Source of the DNA: Syntrophaceae bacterium
Lineage (GTDB): Bacteria > Desulfobacterota > Desulfomonilia > Desulfomonilales > Desulfomonilaceae
Reading direction: 5' to 3'
DNA: 17,311 bases
Assembly (NCBI GenBank): GCA_014874425.1
Contig: JACWAG010000112.1
Span: 1 to 17,311, forward strand
The notes under the pieces are model-generated. The model made no database searches, was not told the origin of the DNA, and was given only the letters and a program-made list of their open reading frames with translations. Shown in pieces: positions 6,629-15,320 of the stretch (positions within the stretch are counted from its first letter, which is position 1; the number at the start of each line of letters is the position of its first letter). A program made the translations under genes and the position numbers.

Positions 6629-7408
6629 TTGGATCTTCAAGACGTTCTTAGATTTTATTCGAAATTTAGATCCGTTTACAAAACGGTCAGACGATCGATC
6701 AATTCACCCAGTTTACTGTTGTTTCTATCGAAGTTTGTCAAACCAGGGGACCTGGTCTTTGACGTAGGCGCTAATGTTGGCAATTACGTTATGGTGTGTC
6801 TAAAGCTGGGGGCGCGTGTTGTGGCTATAGAACCTCAGGAGGATTGTGTGAAATTACTAGTCTCCAGGTTTGGCAGGGATCATCGAGTATCAATAGAACC
6901 TGTCGCGTTAGGGGAAAAGGAAGGTAAAGGGTTATTGTATCTGAGTGATGTAAGGACGCCAATCTCTTCGATGTCGCGAGATTGGATTGAAGCCGTAAAA
7001 ACAAGCGGTCGATTCAGACACTTTGAGTGGCGACGATCCCAAGCTGTAACTGTAACGTGTGTGGACAATCTCATTGACAAATATGGCAACCCATCATTTT
7101 GTAAGATAGATGCTGAAGGCTATGAGCATGAAGTTTTGATGGGGCTCAATTTTCCACTCGAAAAATTATCCTTCGAATACCACATAGAATGCCTTTCAAA
7201 ATTGGAACTTTGTTTGAGCAGGCTTGAAGAATTTGGAACATACTCATTTAACTATACTATCGGTGAACAACCGTATTTCAGATCGTCAGCATGGTTAAAT
7301 TGGACAGATCTCCTGCAAATATTTCGAAGCCTTTCTGATAGAACTCTCCAGGGTGATATTTATGCGATTCTTGGCAAGCCTCATTTAGAGCGTGAAAGAT
7401 TTTTATGA
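6629..7408 (+). CDS. FkbM family SAM-dependent methyltransferase
   Basis: Class I methyltransferase of the FkbM (Methyltransf_21) family, which mostly O-methylates sugars and other hydroxylated compounds. Visible: the SAM-binding loop VFDVGANVGNY (43-53), the acidic end of strand 2 in VAIEPQ (Glu68), and the family's C-terminal signature CKIDAEGYEHEVL (158-170). Length 259 is typical. The start is TTG at 6629: an in-frame stop (TGA, 6623) lies just upstream, no upstream in-frame ATG exists, and GAAGG sits about ten bases before it. It follows the inositol-phosphate synthase on the same strand and converges on the nucleotidyltransferase only 23 bases away. Position suggests, but does not show, that the substrate is an inositol compound or glycolipid; O-antigen sugars are an alternative. 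Confidence 0.85.
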   Translation: MDLQDVLRFYSKFRSVYKTVRRSINSPSLLLFLSKFVKPGDLVFDVGANVGNYVMVCLKLGARVVAIEPQEDCVKLLVSRFGRDHRVSIEPVALGEKEGKGLLYLSDVRTPISSMSRDWIEAVKTSGRFRHFEWRRSQAVTVTCVDNLIDKYGNPSFCKIDAEGYEHEVLMGLNFPLEKLSFEYHIECLSKLELCLSRLEEFGTYSFNYTIGEQPYFRSSAWLNWTDLLQIFRSLSDRTLQGDIYAILGKPHLERERFL

Positions 7409-7431
7409 CCACAGTTACAAAAAACCTTGAA

Positions 7432-7998
7432 TCAACGACTGGTTACTGTAGATTGAATACGCAGCCTTGGTCTTACATCCCATTTTTGAATCAGTTCAGT
7501 TACACTAAGAGGAACGAGGTGGTCCCAAGGCTCGCCTGATGCGATTCGCCGTCGAACTTCAGATCCGGTCACGCCTTTTTCATTTGGGGATTTTTCCCAA
7601 ATCACTTGTGTCCTGAGGCCACGGCTCTTAAGCAGTTCAAGTTTCTTCTTGCCCCAGCTATCATAGATGGTTAAGTAAAAAACCGCTCCTGAAGGAACAT
7701 AATGACAGTAAAGCTCCGGAAAATTAATAGGAAAAGGAACGATGGAAAAATTCCGGTACGACACAAGATATTCGTTCAATACAGCTTTAAGCATGGTGTA
7801 ACGTTCAAAATATGTAAGTGGATTTGAAGAACCGAGATGCCGGTGAGGATCAGAGGGATCGTCTTTCGAGTGTGTGGGATCAGGATTGGTAATTCCTATT
7901 ATGAGGTGCTCGCAAAGGGACTTTCCGGCCAGAACATATTTAAGGTGATCATTGTGAAAAATCTGAAATCGTCCAAGCACTACTCCCAATTTGTCCAA
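7432..7998 (-). CDS. NMNAT-like nucleotidyltransferase
   Basis: Nucleotidyltransferase of the HxGH superfamily, most like NadM-type nicotinamide-nucleotide adenylyltransferase, which makes NAD from NMN and ATP. It opens with GVVLGRFQ and H-N-D-H (15-18), where the family has H-x-G-H; both histidines are present but the Gly is Asp. A NadM-like NPLTYFER (59-66) follows, and the distal phosphate-binding motif is V-T-G-S-E-V-R-R-R (143-151). Length 188 fits. The start is TTG at 7998 with GGAG about ten bases upstream; no ATG is available at the domain's N-terminus. It lies 57 bases after ackA on the same strand. The Gly-to-Asp change leaves the true nucleotide acceptor open, so I give no gene symbol. 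Confidence 0.75.
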   Translation of the reverse strand: MDKLGVVLGRFQIFHNDHLKYVLAGKSLCEHLIIGITNPDPTHSKDDPSDPHRHLGSSNPLTYFERYTMLKAVLNEYLVSYRNFSIVPFPINFPELYCHYVPSGAVFYLTIYDSWGKKKLELLKSRGLRTQVIWEKSPNEKGVTGSEVRRRIASGEPWDHLVPLSVTELIQKWDVRPRLRIQSTVTSR

Positions 7999-8055
7999 AA
8001 TAGCTTCTCCAAAAAATTAACGTACTGATCAGGGGCGCTAAAAATTGATGGCTAC

Positions 8056-9276
8056 CTATGCCCATGTCCCCAATACGTCTTGAGTAATTCTATAACAGTC
8101 TCTGGCAATCATGAGTTCTTCATTGGCTCTTATTACTAGAATCCTGATTGGAGAATTTTCAGAAGATATCTCTTGCACAGGGTTTGTAATGGTTAAGGGG
8201 ATCAGATTGCGATTTTTTACGGGGTCTAGTCTGAAACCGAGAGCGTTCGCTCCCTCAAGGGATTTCTCTCGAACAATAGCGCTGTTTATTCCGATTCCCC
8301 CTGTAAAAACGAGAATGTCGCAGCCGCCTAGCGCCATCAACATCGATCCTATAGAACGTTTGACTTTGTAACAAAAGGCATTCAGAGCTAAAATGGCCCG
8401 TTCGTGACCATCAGCAGCGGCAGCTTCGACTTCTCTCATGTCACGACTTAGTCCGCTAATTCCAAGCAAACCAGAAGAACGGCTCAGCATATCTGTCAAC
8501 TGATCCGGAGATAAACTCTCCTCATCCATTATTATAGGTATCAACCCTGGATCAACATCTCCGGATCTAGTTCCCATAATTAGGCCTTCAATTGCGCTAA
8601 TTCCAAGACTGGTATCTATGGACTTTCCATATTTTATCGCACAGGTACTAGCCCCGTTTCCCAAATGACATGTTATAATTTTCGACTCTTCTAAAGGAAT
8701 GTTTAAGAATTTTGCCGATTCATCGGCGGAGAATGCATGTGAATTGCCATGATATCCTGTCCGTTTGTAGCCCTTTTCCGAGAAATATCGATAAGGGAGC
8801 CCATAAATGGCAGCCTCATCCGGAATGTCCCTGTGAAAAGAATTGTCAAAGACGGCCACATGTACGGCGTGCGGCATTTTCTCCATACATTCCTGAATTT
8901 CCAGTATCATTGCAGGGTGATGAAGTGGGAAAAACCGGTTCATGGACCCAATCTGTTCCAATACTTCTGGTGTGATGACAACCGATTCCCTAAATCTACC
9001 ACCATGGGCAACCCTGTGAGCAATCGCAGGAATGTCCGGTAGAGCCGAAATTGGTCCTACCGTCAAGACTTGAAACAATGTATCCAGCGCTGCTCCATGG
9101 TCGGGAATATTGCCTAAAATGACATCGGGTTGTTTGTCACATTCCTGGAAACTAACTATAGATTGGGAAATACCAATCCTGTCAATTGTTCCCGAAATCA
9201 GGACCTGTTCACCGCTCATTTTGAAGAGAATGAATTTTAGAGAAGAACTGCCACTATTGAGCACCAAAATCTTCAT
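8056..9276 (-). CDS. ackA: acetate kinase
   Basis: Transfers phosphate between acetyl phosphate and ADP (EC 2.7.2.1), giving ATP and acetate or the reverse; cytoplasmic. Full length at 406 residues. Recognised: LNSGSSSLKF with Asn7, Ser10 and Ser12; Arg88 in AHRVAHGG; His119 in PLHHP; Asp144 in VFDNSFH; G-Y-H-G-N-S-H at 174-180; His204 in CHLGNGAS; Arg237 in MGTRSGDVDPG; and Glu386/387 in NEELMIA. The usual PLHNP reads PLHHP here, next to the conserved active-site His. The ATG at 9276 has AGGG about six bases upstream. It starts only 28 bases after the TPR-CHAT gene, so the two are likely co-transcribed. The usual partner pta is not nearby. Propionate kinase is a less likely alternative. Confidence 0.93.
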   Translation of the reverse strand: MKILVLNSGSSSLKFILFKMSGEQVLISGTIDRIGISQSIVSFQECDKQPDVILGNIPDHGAALDTLFQVLTVGPISALPDIPAIAHRVAHGGRFRESVVITPEVLEQIGSMNRFFPLHHPAMILEIQECMEKMPHAVHVAVFDNSFHRDIPDEAAIYGLPYRYFSEKGYKRTGYHGNSHAFSADESAKFLNIPLEESKIITCHLGNGASTCAIKYGKSIDTSLGISAIEGLIMGTRSGDVDPGLIPIIMDEESLSPDQLTDMLSRSSGLLGISGLSRDMREVEAAAADGHERAILALNAFCYKVKRSIGSMLMALGGCDILVFTGGIGINSAIVREKSLEGANALGFRLDPVKNRNLIPLTITNPVQEISSENSPIRILVIRANEELMIARDCYRITQDVLGTWA

Positions 9277-9304
9277 ATTTAACCCTGAACGAACCTAAAA
9301 ATTT

Positions 9305-12300
9305 CTACATGTTAAAAAGCTTTCGCCAAGTGGAAACCCCCTTGAAACCAATACTCTCCGGTTCCCAGTGATTGGTCTCCGTAACGAATCTCGGACGCCA
9401 GTCTCCGACAAGTATGAAAGATCCCCAGTAATAGGGATGTGAAGTGCCCTGGCTGTTTAAAAGAGCTAGCTTGGCCTTTCTAAGGGCCTCAGCCTTGGAA
9501 CCGTCTTTTAGGTTCTTATACATCTCTAGAAGCAGTCTTTGGGAGTGTTCCTGATTGACCTGCCAGGAACTCATGACCATGGAATCGGCTCCGGCAAAAA
9601 GGAACGCCCGCGCCAGATCCAACGGACCATTGGACCCGAAGCTGAAAATCTTACCTGGAGTCATGATTGAAGACAATACTATTAGGTCCGCATTGAGTTT
9701 AAGGCCAAATACCTCTCCCAGTTCCAAAAATCCGTCACTTTCTTTGTCACCATAAAGTGAGAAAACTATTGACGGCTGTTGCTGCGATCGTCCCAATCCG
9801 GCTGTGAGAATCCCATAAGTTCCCAGATGGATGTACATATACCGGCCTAAATCCGCCTTCTTGAAAAGGGTTTCAGTCGCTTGTGGACCAAGATAAGTTT
9901 GAGTGGGGCCTCCAAGTATTTTCGTGATCTCCAAGATCTCTTTTCTGGTTTCGTGTAAAGGTCTTAGCAAATCGTTTCCTTGGAGTGGCATATTGGGTTG
10001 GCTTTCAATTGCGGACAGTATTTTCTGAGCGCCGGGGTTTTCTTCCAGTGTCTTATCAGGGTCACCAAAAACAGGATCACCAAATGCTACAAGGTTCCAC
10101 CCTGGCTTCTTTTCGACCCGTTTGTTTCTGTACAAAAAAAGCGAGTAGGTAGATTCCGCATAGGAGAACGCGTATTTTTCCAACAAATACGAAGGGCGAT
10201 CATTTGCTGACCAAAATCGTTTTGTTTCATGGGATTTTGAATCTACAAGAATCTCGAAGGGGACCCAGCATAATGGACCGTTGGGGATTACCACCACTGT
10301 CTTTTTACCTGACATCGTATATTCAACAGGTTTCACTATTTTTGAATAGAGTTTATAGGCCACGGACGGGTCCCAACTTGCCAGGGTCTCATGTTTGCGG
10401 AGCGGACGGACCAATAGTTCGACGTCTTTCTCTATCTCGGATAACGGATAATCGACCGAAAAAGTGTGAAAGCGATATTTATCTATTGCAAAGATGTATG
10501 TTCGCCCGCGCGTCACCATATATTCCAATAAAACTTCTTCAGGGTCCAAACTCTTTTGAATTTGGTGAATAGATATTGGCTTAGGTTTTGTTAAATTGAC
10601 GTAGGCGGGGTATTCTCTGCAGAGTTGATCCCGTAAATTGGCGAAACTTGTCTCTTTGGCCCGCCTCTCCTCGAGTAACTTTTTCATGAGTTCAGGATTT
10701 GAGCGAAATTTTGATCTCTGTTCCATTAATTTTGCATTGAATCTGCTGAGACTGAACCTTAAACTTTTTTCCTTAATTAGTAGATCATTTGGAATGTTTG
10801 AAAAACTCGGAACATTGATCCTCGACAGCGTCTTCTCAAACGATGCGGCCTTGAGCCTCTCCACGAGTCTCAATGCCTGATTGTCGTATGCCCCATCAGG
10901 ATCTTTCCTGGCCAGCTTCATAAGCACTCGGAGTGTCGTTTCAAACAGAGCCGATGTACCGCCAAAAATGAAATCATCTTCATCTGAATCCTCAGAATAG
11001 TCCACATCCATGGTGTCAACTATACTAAGAGCCTTTCTGTAGGCTTCCAGCGCCTCGCCGAAATTCTTCCTTTCTTCCAGGGTGCGGCCCATTATAAAAT
11101 AAGCTTTCCAAAGCATTCCACGATCTTCAGAAGCTTGTGCAATATCGAGCGCCCGTTTCAAATTTGTGACCGACTGGTCGAAATCTCCAAGGGTAGCGTT
11201 CACAAGAGCAATTTGAAGGAGATTTTCGCTTATTCCTCTTTTGTCTCCCATGCCGGTTCTTATATCCGTAGCCTCTGTATAATTTTCGATGGCTGTTTTA
11301 GGACGCCCTTGAACCTGGTTCAATGTACCCATCCGGGTCAGGACTCTAGCCTCATTTACAGGGTCCTTAGTTTCCCTGGTCAAAGATAGGGCCTTCTGAA
11401 GATATTTTAGGCCGTTCTCGGGGTCTTTGAGTTTGCTCATTACATCGGCCAACCTTATGAGTTGGACTTTTTGCGTTTTTGCGTCCCCTGTTTCTGTGCT
11501 TATTCGGAGAGCGTCCTCCATGAAGTCTCGTGCTTTGGGGTACTCTTCCATACCAAAGTAAATTGTACCGATTCGATCATAAATTTTGCCGACAAATCTA
11601 TCGCCGCCAGGTGTCTGGGAGCAGGATAACGCTCTATGGTAAGCGTCGAGCGCTCTGTCATAAACTTTGAACCCTTGATAAATCTCAGCAAGATGGAAGT
11701 CTATCTGTTGTGATTGTGGTGATGTTATGTTGTGTTCGGCACGGATCTGATTTGCCTCATTGAGATTCTTTAAGGCGTTTTCATAATCTTCCATCTTGGC
11801 TTGAATAATGCCGGTCTCACCGAGGGCCCAAGCCAGCCCTTTGGTATCATGGCTTTGAGAAAGCTGATCACGTGTTTGATTGAGAATTCCAAGGGCCTTT
11901 GGAAAATCTCCCATTTCCCCGTATACAGACGCCATTTTCAAGTTCATGGATGACGTTGCTTTGGGATCTCCGTTTTTCCTTGCCAGTTCCATTGCCCTAT
12001 TCAAATTAGCTAGAGCCTCAGGGAAATTCCTCCGAGCCTTCGCCACCGTGGCCATCTCTGAAAGGATTGCGAGACTGCCAACCGGGTTGTATATCCGCTT
12101 GTTGTAGGTTTCAGCTTCTTTTAGCGCAGCAGCTCCATTATCTATTTCACCTCTGACTAGATGAAGGGATGCGATGCTTATTAGATCCGTCGCAATTCCC
12201 CTTACATCAGAGGTTTCCCGATGCAACTGGAGCGCCCTCTGAAACTTGTCCATGGCCGCCGGATAGGCGCCTTCGATGGCGTCCAGATTGCCGAGGTTGG

Positions 12301-14434
12301 TTAGAGCGTCTGCTTCGCCTTTTTTGTCAGAGACCTCTTTATATATGGACAAAGCCTTTTGAAGGTTTTGAGAAGCCTGAGCATTTTGGGACTTGCGTCG
12401 GTAAATGTTGGCCAAATTGGCAAGGTTTGCAGCATATCCTCTTAGATCGCCTAAAGATTTCCGCAAGTTTAAGGCCTTGGTGAAAGTTTCTTCAGCCTTA
12501 TCAATCGCCCCGGCATTTTTGTAAATTACCCCCAGAGCAGTAAGATCTTTGCCCTCTGAAAAAAGATCTCTCTGTTTCTCGTGGAAACTCAATGCCTGTT
12601 CCAACATTTCCCGGCCTTTGTTTATGTTGCCACTGAGTTCGTAGGCTAGGCCCAGAACGAAATCAGCTTCGGCTATGCCTCGACGATCCTGTATAGCCTG
12701 AAAATCTTTTTTGGCTTCCAATGCCGATTCCAGCGCCTTCTCGGGGTTCTCCCGGGTGACACGAAACTTGGCTACAGCCAATCTCAAATAATTCGTAGTC
12801 TTGCGATCTATCCCCGCTTTTGAATCTTCGAGAGCGTCCTTCAGTTGTTTCAGTGTTACTGATGGGTCCCCAAAAACCTCACTAATTTCAGCAATTAGGA
12901 TTCTACATTCTACCATTCTAGCCCTGTTCTTGAGTTTCTTAAAGATCTCAAGGGCATTTTGAGCATGCTCCATGGCGTCTTTTAGAGAACTTTGCCGAAA
13001 AAGTATTTGCGCTGTGGTCAGTTCGGTGTCAGCCTCTCCTTCAACGGACGAAGAGCTTACGAATCCTTTAAGGGCTGAAGACGCTAAATCCTGAGCTGAT
13101 TTCCAATTTGCCATTTCGATGTCAACTTTAGCCAGGGTCAATTGGACTTGGCTCTTTAGAAGAATGTGATGAGTCTGTTCAATCTCGGTAAGAACTTGAT
13201 TAAGCTCCTTTAGTGCCGCATCAAGTTCACCTTTTTGGTACGATTCCATTCCCTTGAGCGTTGCCTGAAGTGTATGAGCCCATTTCACATTGGCCCCGGA
13301 TGTTTGTTTTATCGCTTCATCCAATGTGGCTTTGGCGCCTTGTATGTCTCCTGAGATGAGTTCCAGGTAAGACAGGCGAATTAGTGTTTGGCCTAACTCC
13401 TTGGATTGGTTAAGTTCCCGGAATGTCTTTTCAGCCTTTTTAAGTTCTGTTCCGGCGCTTTTACAATCACCCTTGGATAAGAGGATGTCACTCACATTGA
13501 TCCGAATGCGAGCCAACTGTTCTATATTATTATTTTTTGAATAAAAGGCCCCTAATCTGTTCAATACAGAAAGAGCCTCCTGGAACCGCTGCAATTTTAT
13601 GTAGGCTTTGGTGAGATCTTGCAATAACCCGGGGAGTGCGGCGGTTTCCGACAAAGGCAAGATTTTTTGGGATTCCTCAAGCTGACTTGCTGCTTTTGAA
13701 TAGTTTCCCTGAGCGATAGAAATCTGTCCAGCCAATATGAGATCAAGCGAGCGTCCTTTGGCGTTTTTCATAGACCGATTAGTCTCTATGGCCTTTTCAA
13801 CAAATCCCATAGCCTCGTCAAGTCGGCCCATTTGGAAATTGGCCCTCGACGCTCCTCTCAATGCCAAGGCTTCAAGCTTTGGTTGGTTTATTGACCTTGA
13901 CTGATCCAAAGCTGATTTGTATGAATTGAGGGCCCCTTCCCAATCTCCCTTTCTTTCCTGTTCTTCAGCCGATTTCAGGAGACTTGAAGCCGATTCAGAT
14001 ATGGCCTTCGGGTTTGCTGCCGCCTCGTTAGATTTATTGGACCCCCTTGTGTCAGAGGCTGGAGTCAATGTTTTTGAATTACCCTTGGAAGGGGATGATG
14101 AAATGTTGGATTCTGTGTTCGTAACAGGCTCGTTGGCTGAGTTTTCTGTTTGCTGTTCTGCTCCGGGCTTGGCGCTCTTTTCATGTTTATGATTCTTGTC
14201 TGAGGAGGCTTTTGCAACAAGATCCCAGCCGCGATGAAAATCCGAATATTTTAAGCTGAAATCTTGGATAGTTGTTGAGTTGGGTCTGGTTTCCGAACTG
14301 GGATCTCCACTGGCCGCAATAACAACAGTATTGAACGGAGCACAGTATCGAGCTTGACAGACCTGACCTGGGTAAAATGACATACTTAAGCATGTTATAG
14401 ATAGACTAAAGAAAAAACGCGAATTCATTTTCAT
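9305..14434 (-). CDS. giant exported TPR protein with degenerate CHAT domain
   Basis: Protein of 1709 residues. An N-terminal signal peptide (about 1-28, ending VCQA) suggests export. A Ser/Asn/Lys-rich disordered linker (about 75-140) is followed by roughly two dozen TPR units of about 40 residues each to about 1145. An acidic loop (Asp/Glu-rich, about 1143-1152) and a charged helical linker (about 1210-1275) lead into a C-terminal CHAT (caspase-like) domain (about 1300-1690), recognised by the ARAFLFAGADSMVMSSWQVN stretch, the ALRKAKLALL helix and the end YYWGSFILVGDW. The catalytic His of the usual THG motif is Tyr1540 (HLGTYG), and the catalytic Cys of SACET is Ile1590 (SSIMT), so it should lack protease activity. 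The upstream gene is lgt (76-base gap) and the downstream gene ackA (28-base gap). Likely a scaffold or binding protein; its partner is unknown. Confidence 0.9.
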   Translation of the reverse strand: MKMNSRFFFSLSITCLSMSFYPGQVCQARYCAPFNTVVIAASGDPSSETRPNSTTIQDFSLKYSDFHRGWDLVAKASSDKNHKHEKSAKPGAEQQTENSANEPVTNTESNISSSPSKGNSKTLTPASDTRGSNKSNEAAANPKAISESASSLLKSAEEQERKGDWEGALNSYKSALDQSRSINQPKLEALALRGASRANFQMGRLDEAMGFVEKAIETNRSMKNAKGRSLDLILAGQISIAQGNYSKAASQLEESQKILPLSETAALPGLLQDLTKAYIKLQRFQEALSVLNRLGAFYSKNNNIEQLARIRINVSDILLSKGDCKSAGTELKKAEKTFRELNQSKELGQTLIRLSYLELISGDIQGAKATLDEAIKQTSGANVKWAHTLQATLKGMESYQKGELDAALKELNQVLTEIEQTHHILLKSQVQLTLAKVDIEMANWKSAQDLASSALKGFVSSSSVEGEADTELTTAQILFRQSSLKDAMEHAQNALEIFKKLKNRARMVECRILIAEISEVFGDPSVTLKQLKDALEDSKAGIDRKTTNYLRLAVAKFRVTRENPEKALESALEAKKDFQAIQDRRGIAEADFVLGLAYELSGNINKGREMLEQALSFHEKQRDLFSEGKDLTALGVIYKNAGAIDKAEETFTKALNLRKSLGDLRGYAANLANLANIYRRKSQNAQASQNLQKALSIYKEVSDKKGEADALTNLGNLDAIEGAYPAAMDKFQRALQLHRETSDVRGIATDLISIASLHLVRGEIDNGAAALKEAETYNKRIYNPVGSLAILSEMATVAKARRNFPEALANLNRAMELARKNGDPKATSSMNLKMASVYGEMGDFPKALGILNQTRDQLSQSHDTKGLAWALGETGIIQAKMEDYENALKNLNEANQIRAEHNITSPQSQQIDFHLAEIYQGFKVYDRALDAYHRALSCSQTPGGDRFVGKIYDRIGTIYFGMEEYPKARDFMEDALRISTETGDAKTQKVQLIRLADVMSKLKDPENGLKYLQKALSLTRETKDPVNEARVLTRMGTLNQVQGRPKTAIENYTEATDIRTGMGDKRGISENLLQIALVNATLGDFDQSVTNLKRALDIAQASEDRGMLWKAYFIMGRTLEERKNFGEALEAYRKALSIVDTMDVDYSEDSDEDDFIFGGTSALFETTLRVLMKLARKDPDGAYDNQALRLVERLKAASFEKTLSRINVPSFSNIPNDLLIKEKSLRFSLSRFNAKLMEQRSKFRSNPELMKKLLEERRAKETSFANLRDQLCREYPAYVNLTKPKPISIHQIQKSLDPEEVLLEYMVTRGRTYIFAIDKYRFHTFSVDYPLSEIEKDVELLVRPLRKHETLASWDPSVAYKLYSKIVKPVEYTMSGKKTVVVIPNGPLCWVPFEILVDSKSHETKRFWSANDRPSYLLEKYAFSYAESTYSLFLYRNKRVEKKPGWNLVAFGDPVFGDPDKTLEENPGAQKILSAIESQPNMPLQGNDLLRPLHETRKEILEITKILGGPTQTYLGPQATETLFKKADLGRYMYIHLGTYGILTAGLGRSQQQPSIVFSLYGDKESDGFLELGEVFGLKLNADLIVLSSIMTPGKIFSFGSNGPLDLARAFLFAGADSMVMSSWQVNQEHSQRLLLEMYKNLKDGSKAEALRKAKLALLNSQGTSHPYYWGSFILVGDWRPRFVTETNHWEPESIGFKGVSTWRKLFNM

Positions 14435-14510
14435 GAGCGCACCATTTTAATATGTGTTGCTTGCATTTCTAAGCTTATTAATCGTCGGATAGATCAGTGG
14501 CCAATTCAAT

Positions 14511-15320
14511 CTACGTCGAATTAGCCTGGTCAAACGACCTTTCGGTTAACCTGAGATATACAAAAAGTCCAGCGCCAGAGCTGATCATGGCCAGACAAAG
14601 AAGTTGCCCCATAGTAAGGCCATCGAATATGAAGCCCAATTGAGGATCGGGTTCCCTAAAAAACTCCGCAAGAAATCTAAACAAACCATAGATCATTAAG
14701 AAAATCGCCAAAATATTACCAGGCCGCTTAATCCTGGTCCTAAGGACCCATAGAATAGAGAAAAGGACAGGGCCTTCCAGTAGCGCTTCGTAGATCTGGG
14801 ATGGATGTCGAGGAATATTCCCTCCACCCGGGAAAATCATTCCCCACGGTAGGCTTGTGGGCCTACCGAAAAGCTCTCCATTTATGAAATTGCCGATTCG
14901 ACCCAGCATGAGGCCCATCGGGGCGGCCAAAGCGCCAACATCAGCAAGTTCAAAAAAAGGAACTCTATATTTCGTTGAGAAAATGAACCCAAAAACAATC
15001 ATGCCAATGAGCCCGCCGTGAAAACTCATGCCTCCGTGCCAGATTGCAAAAATTTCCCATGGTCGTTGGATATAAACTGGCAAGTTATAAAAAATGACGT
15101 ACCCTATTCTAGCTCCGACCAACAAGCCGAGTATCAAATAGAAAAGAAAATCCCCCGCGGCTTCCGAGGGTATGGGGCCCTTCTTTCTGGTTAATTCACT
15201 TTTTATTATGAGGTAGGCTATCCCAAATCCGATCAAATACATCAAACCGTACCAACGAAACTCCAATGGTCCAAGCCTGAAGATTACCGGATCAAAGAGC
15301 ATGTGGCTCGACATGTTCAT
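14511..15320 (-). CDS. lgt: prolipoprotein diacylglyceryl transferase
   Basis: Inner-membrane enzyme that moves a diacylglyceryl group from phosphatidylglycerol to the lipobox cysteine of prelipoproteins, the first step of lipoprotein maturation. Length 269 with about seven hydrophobic segments, as usual. Signatures: RWYG at 22-25, GARIGY at 69-74, HGGMSFHGG at 95-103 with the essential His101, GRIGNFINGE at 140-149 with Arg141, and FLAEFFREPD near 216-225. The start ATG overlaps the trmJ stop as ATGA, implying translational coupling; a later Met at codon 7 has no better RBS. A substrate candidate is the lipoprotein at 4109. Confidence 0.96.
   Translation of the reverse strand: MNMSSHMLFDPVIFRLGPLEFRWYGLMYLIGFGIAYLIIKSELTRKKGPIPSEAAGDFLFYLILGLLVGARIGYVIFYNLPVYIQRPWEIFAIWHGGMSFHGGLIGMIVFGFIFSTKYRVPFFELADVGALAAPMGLMLGRIGNFINGELFGRPTSLPWGMIFPGGGNIPRHPSQIYEALLEGPVLFSILWVLRTRIKRPGNILAIFLMIYGLFRFLAEFFREPDPQLGFIFDGLTMGQLLCLAMISSGAGLFVYLRLTERSFDQANST

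Noticed and set aside
10600..14000. DNA-level tandem repeat across the TPR region
   Set aside because: The roughly 120-base period is at the protein level; the units have diverged too far at the DNA level to be a nucleotide repeat.
9305..14434. CRISPR-associated Craspase-type (TPR-CHAT) defence effector
   Set aside because: No CRISPR array or cas gene in the window, a signal peptide is present and the catalytic dyad is missing.
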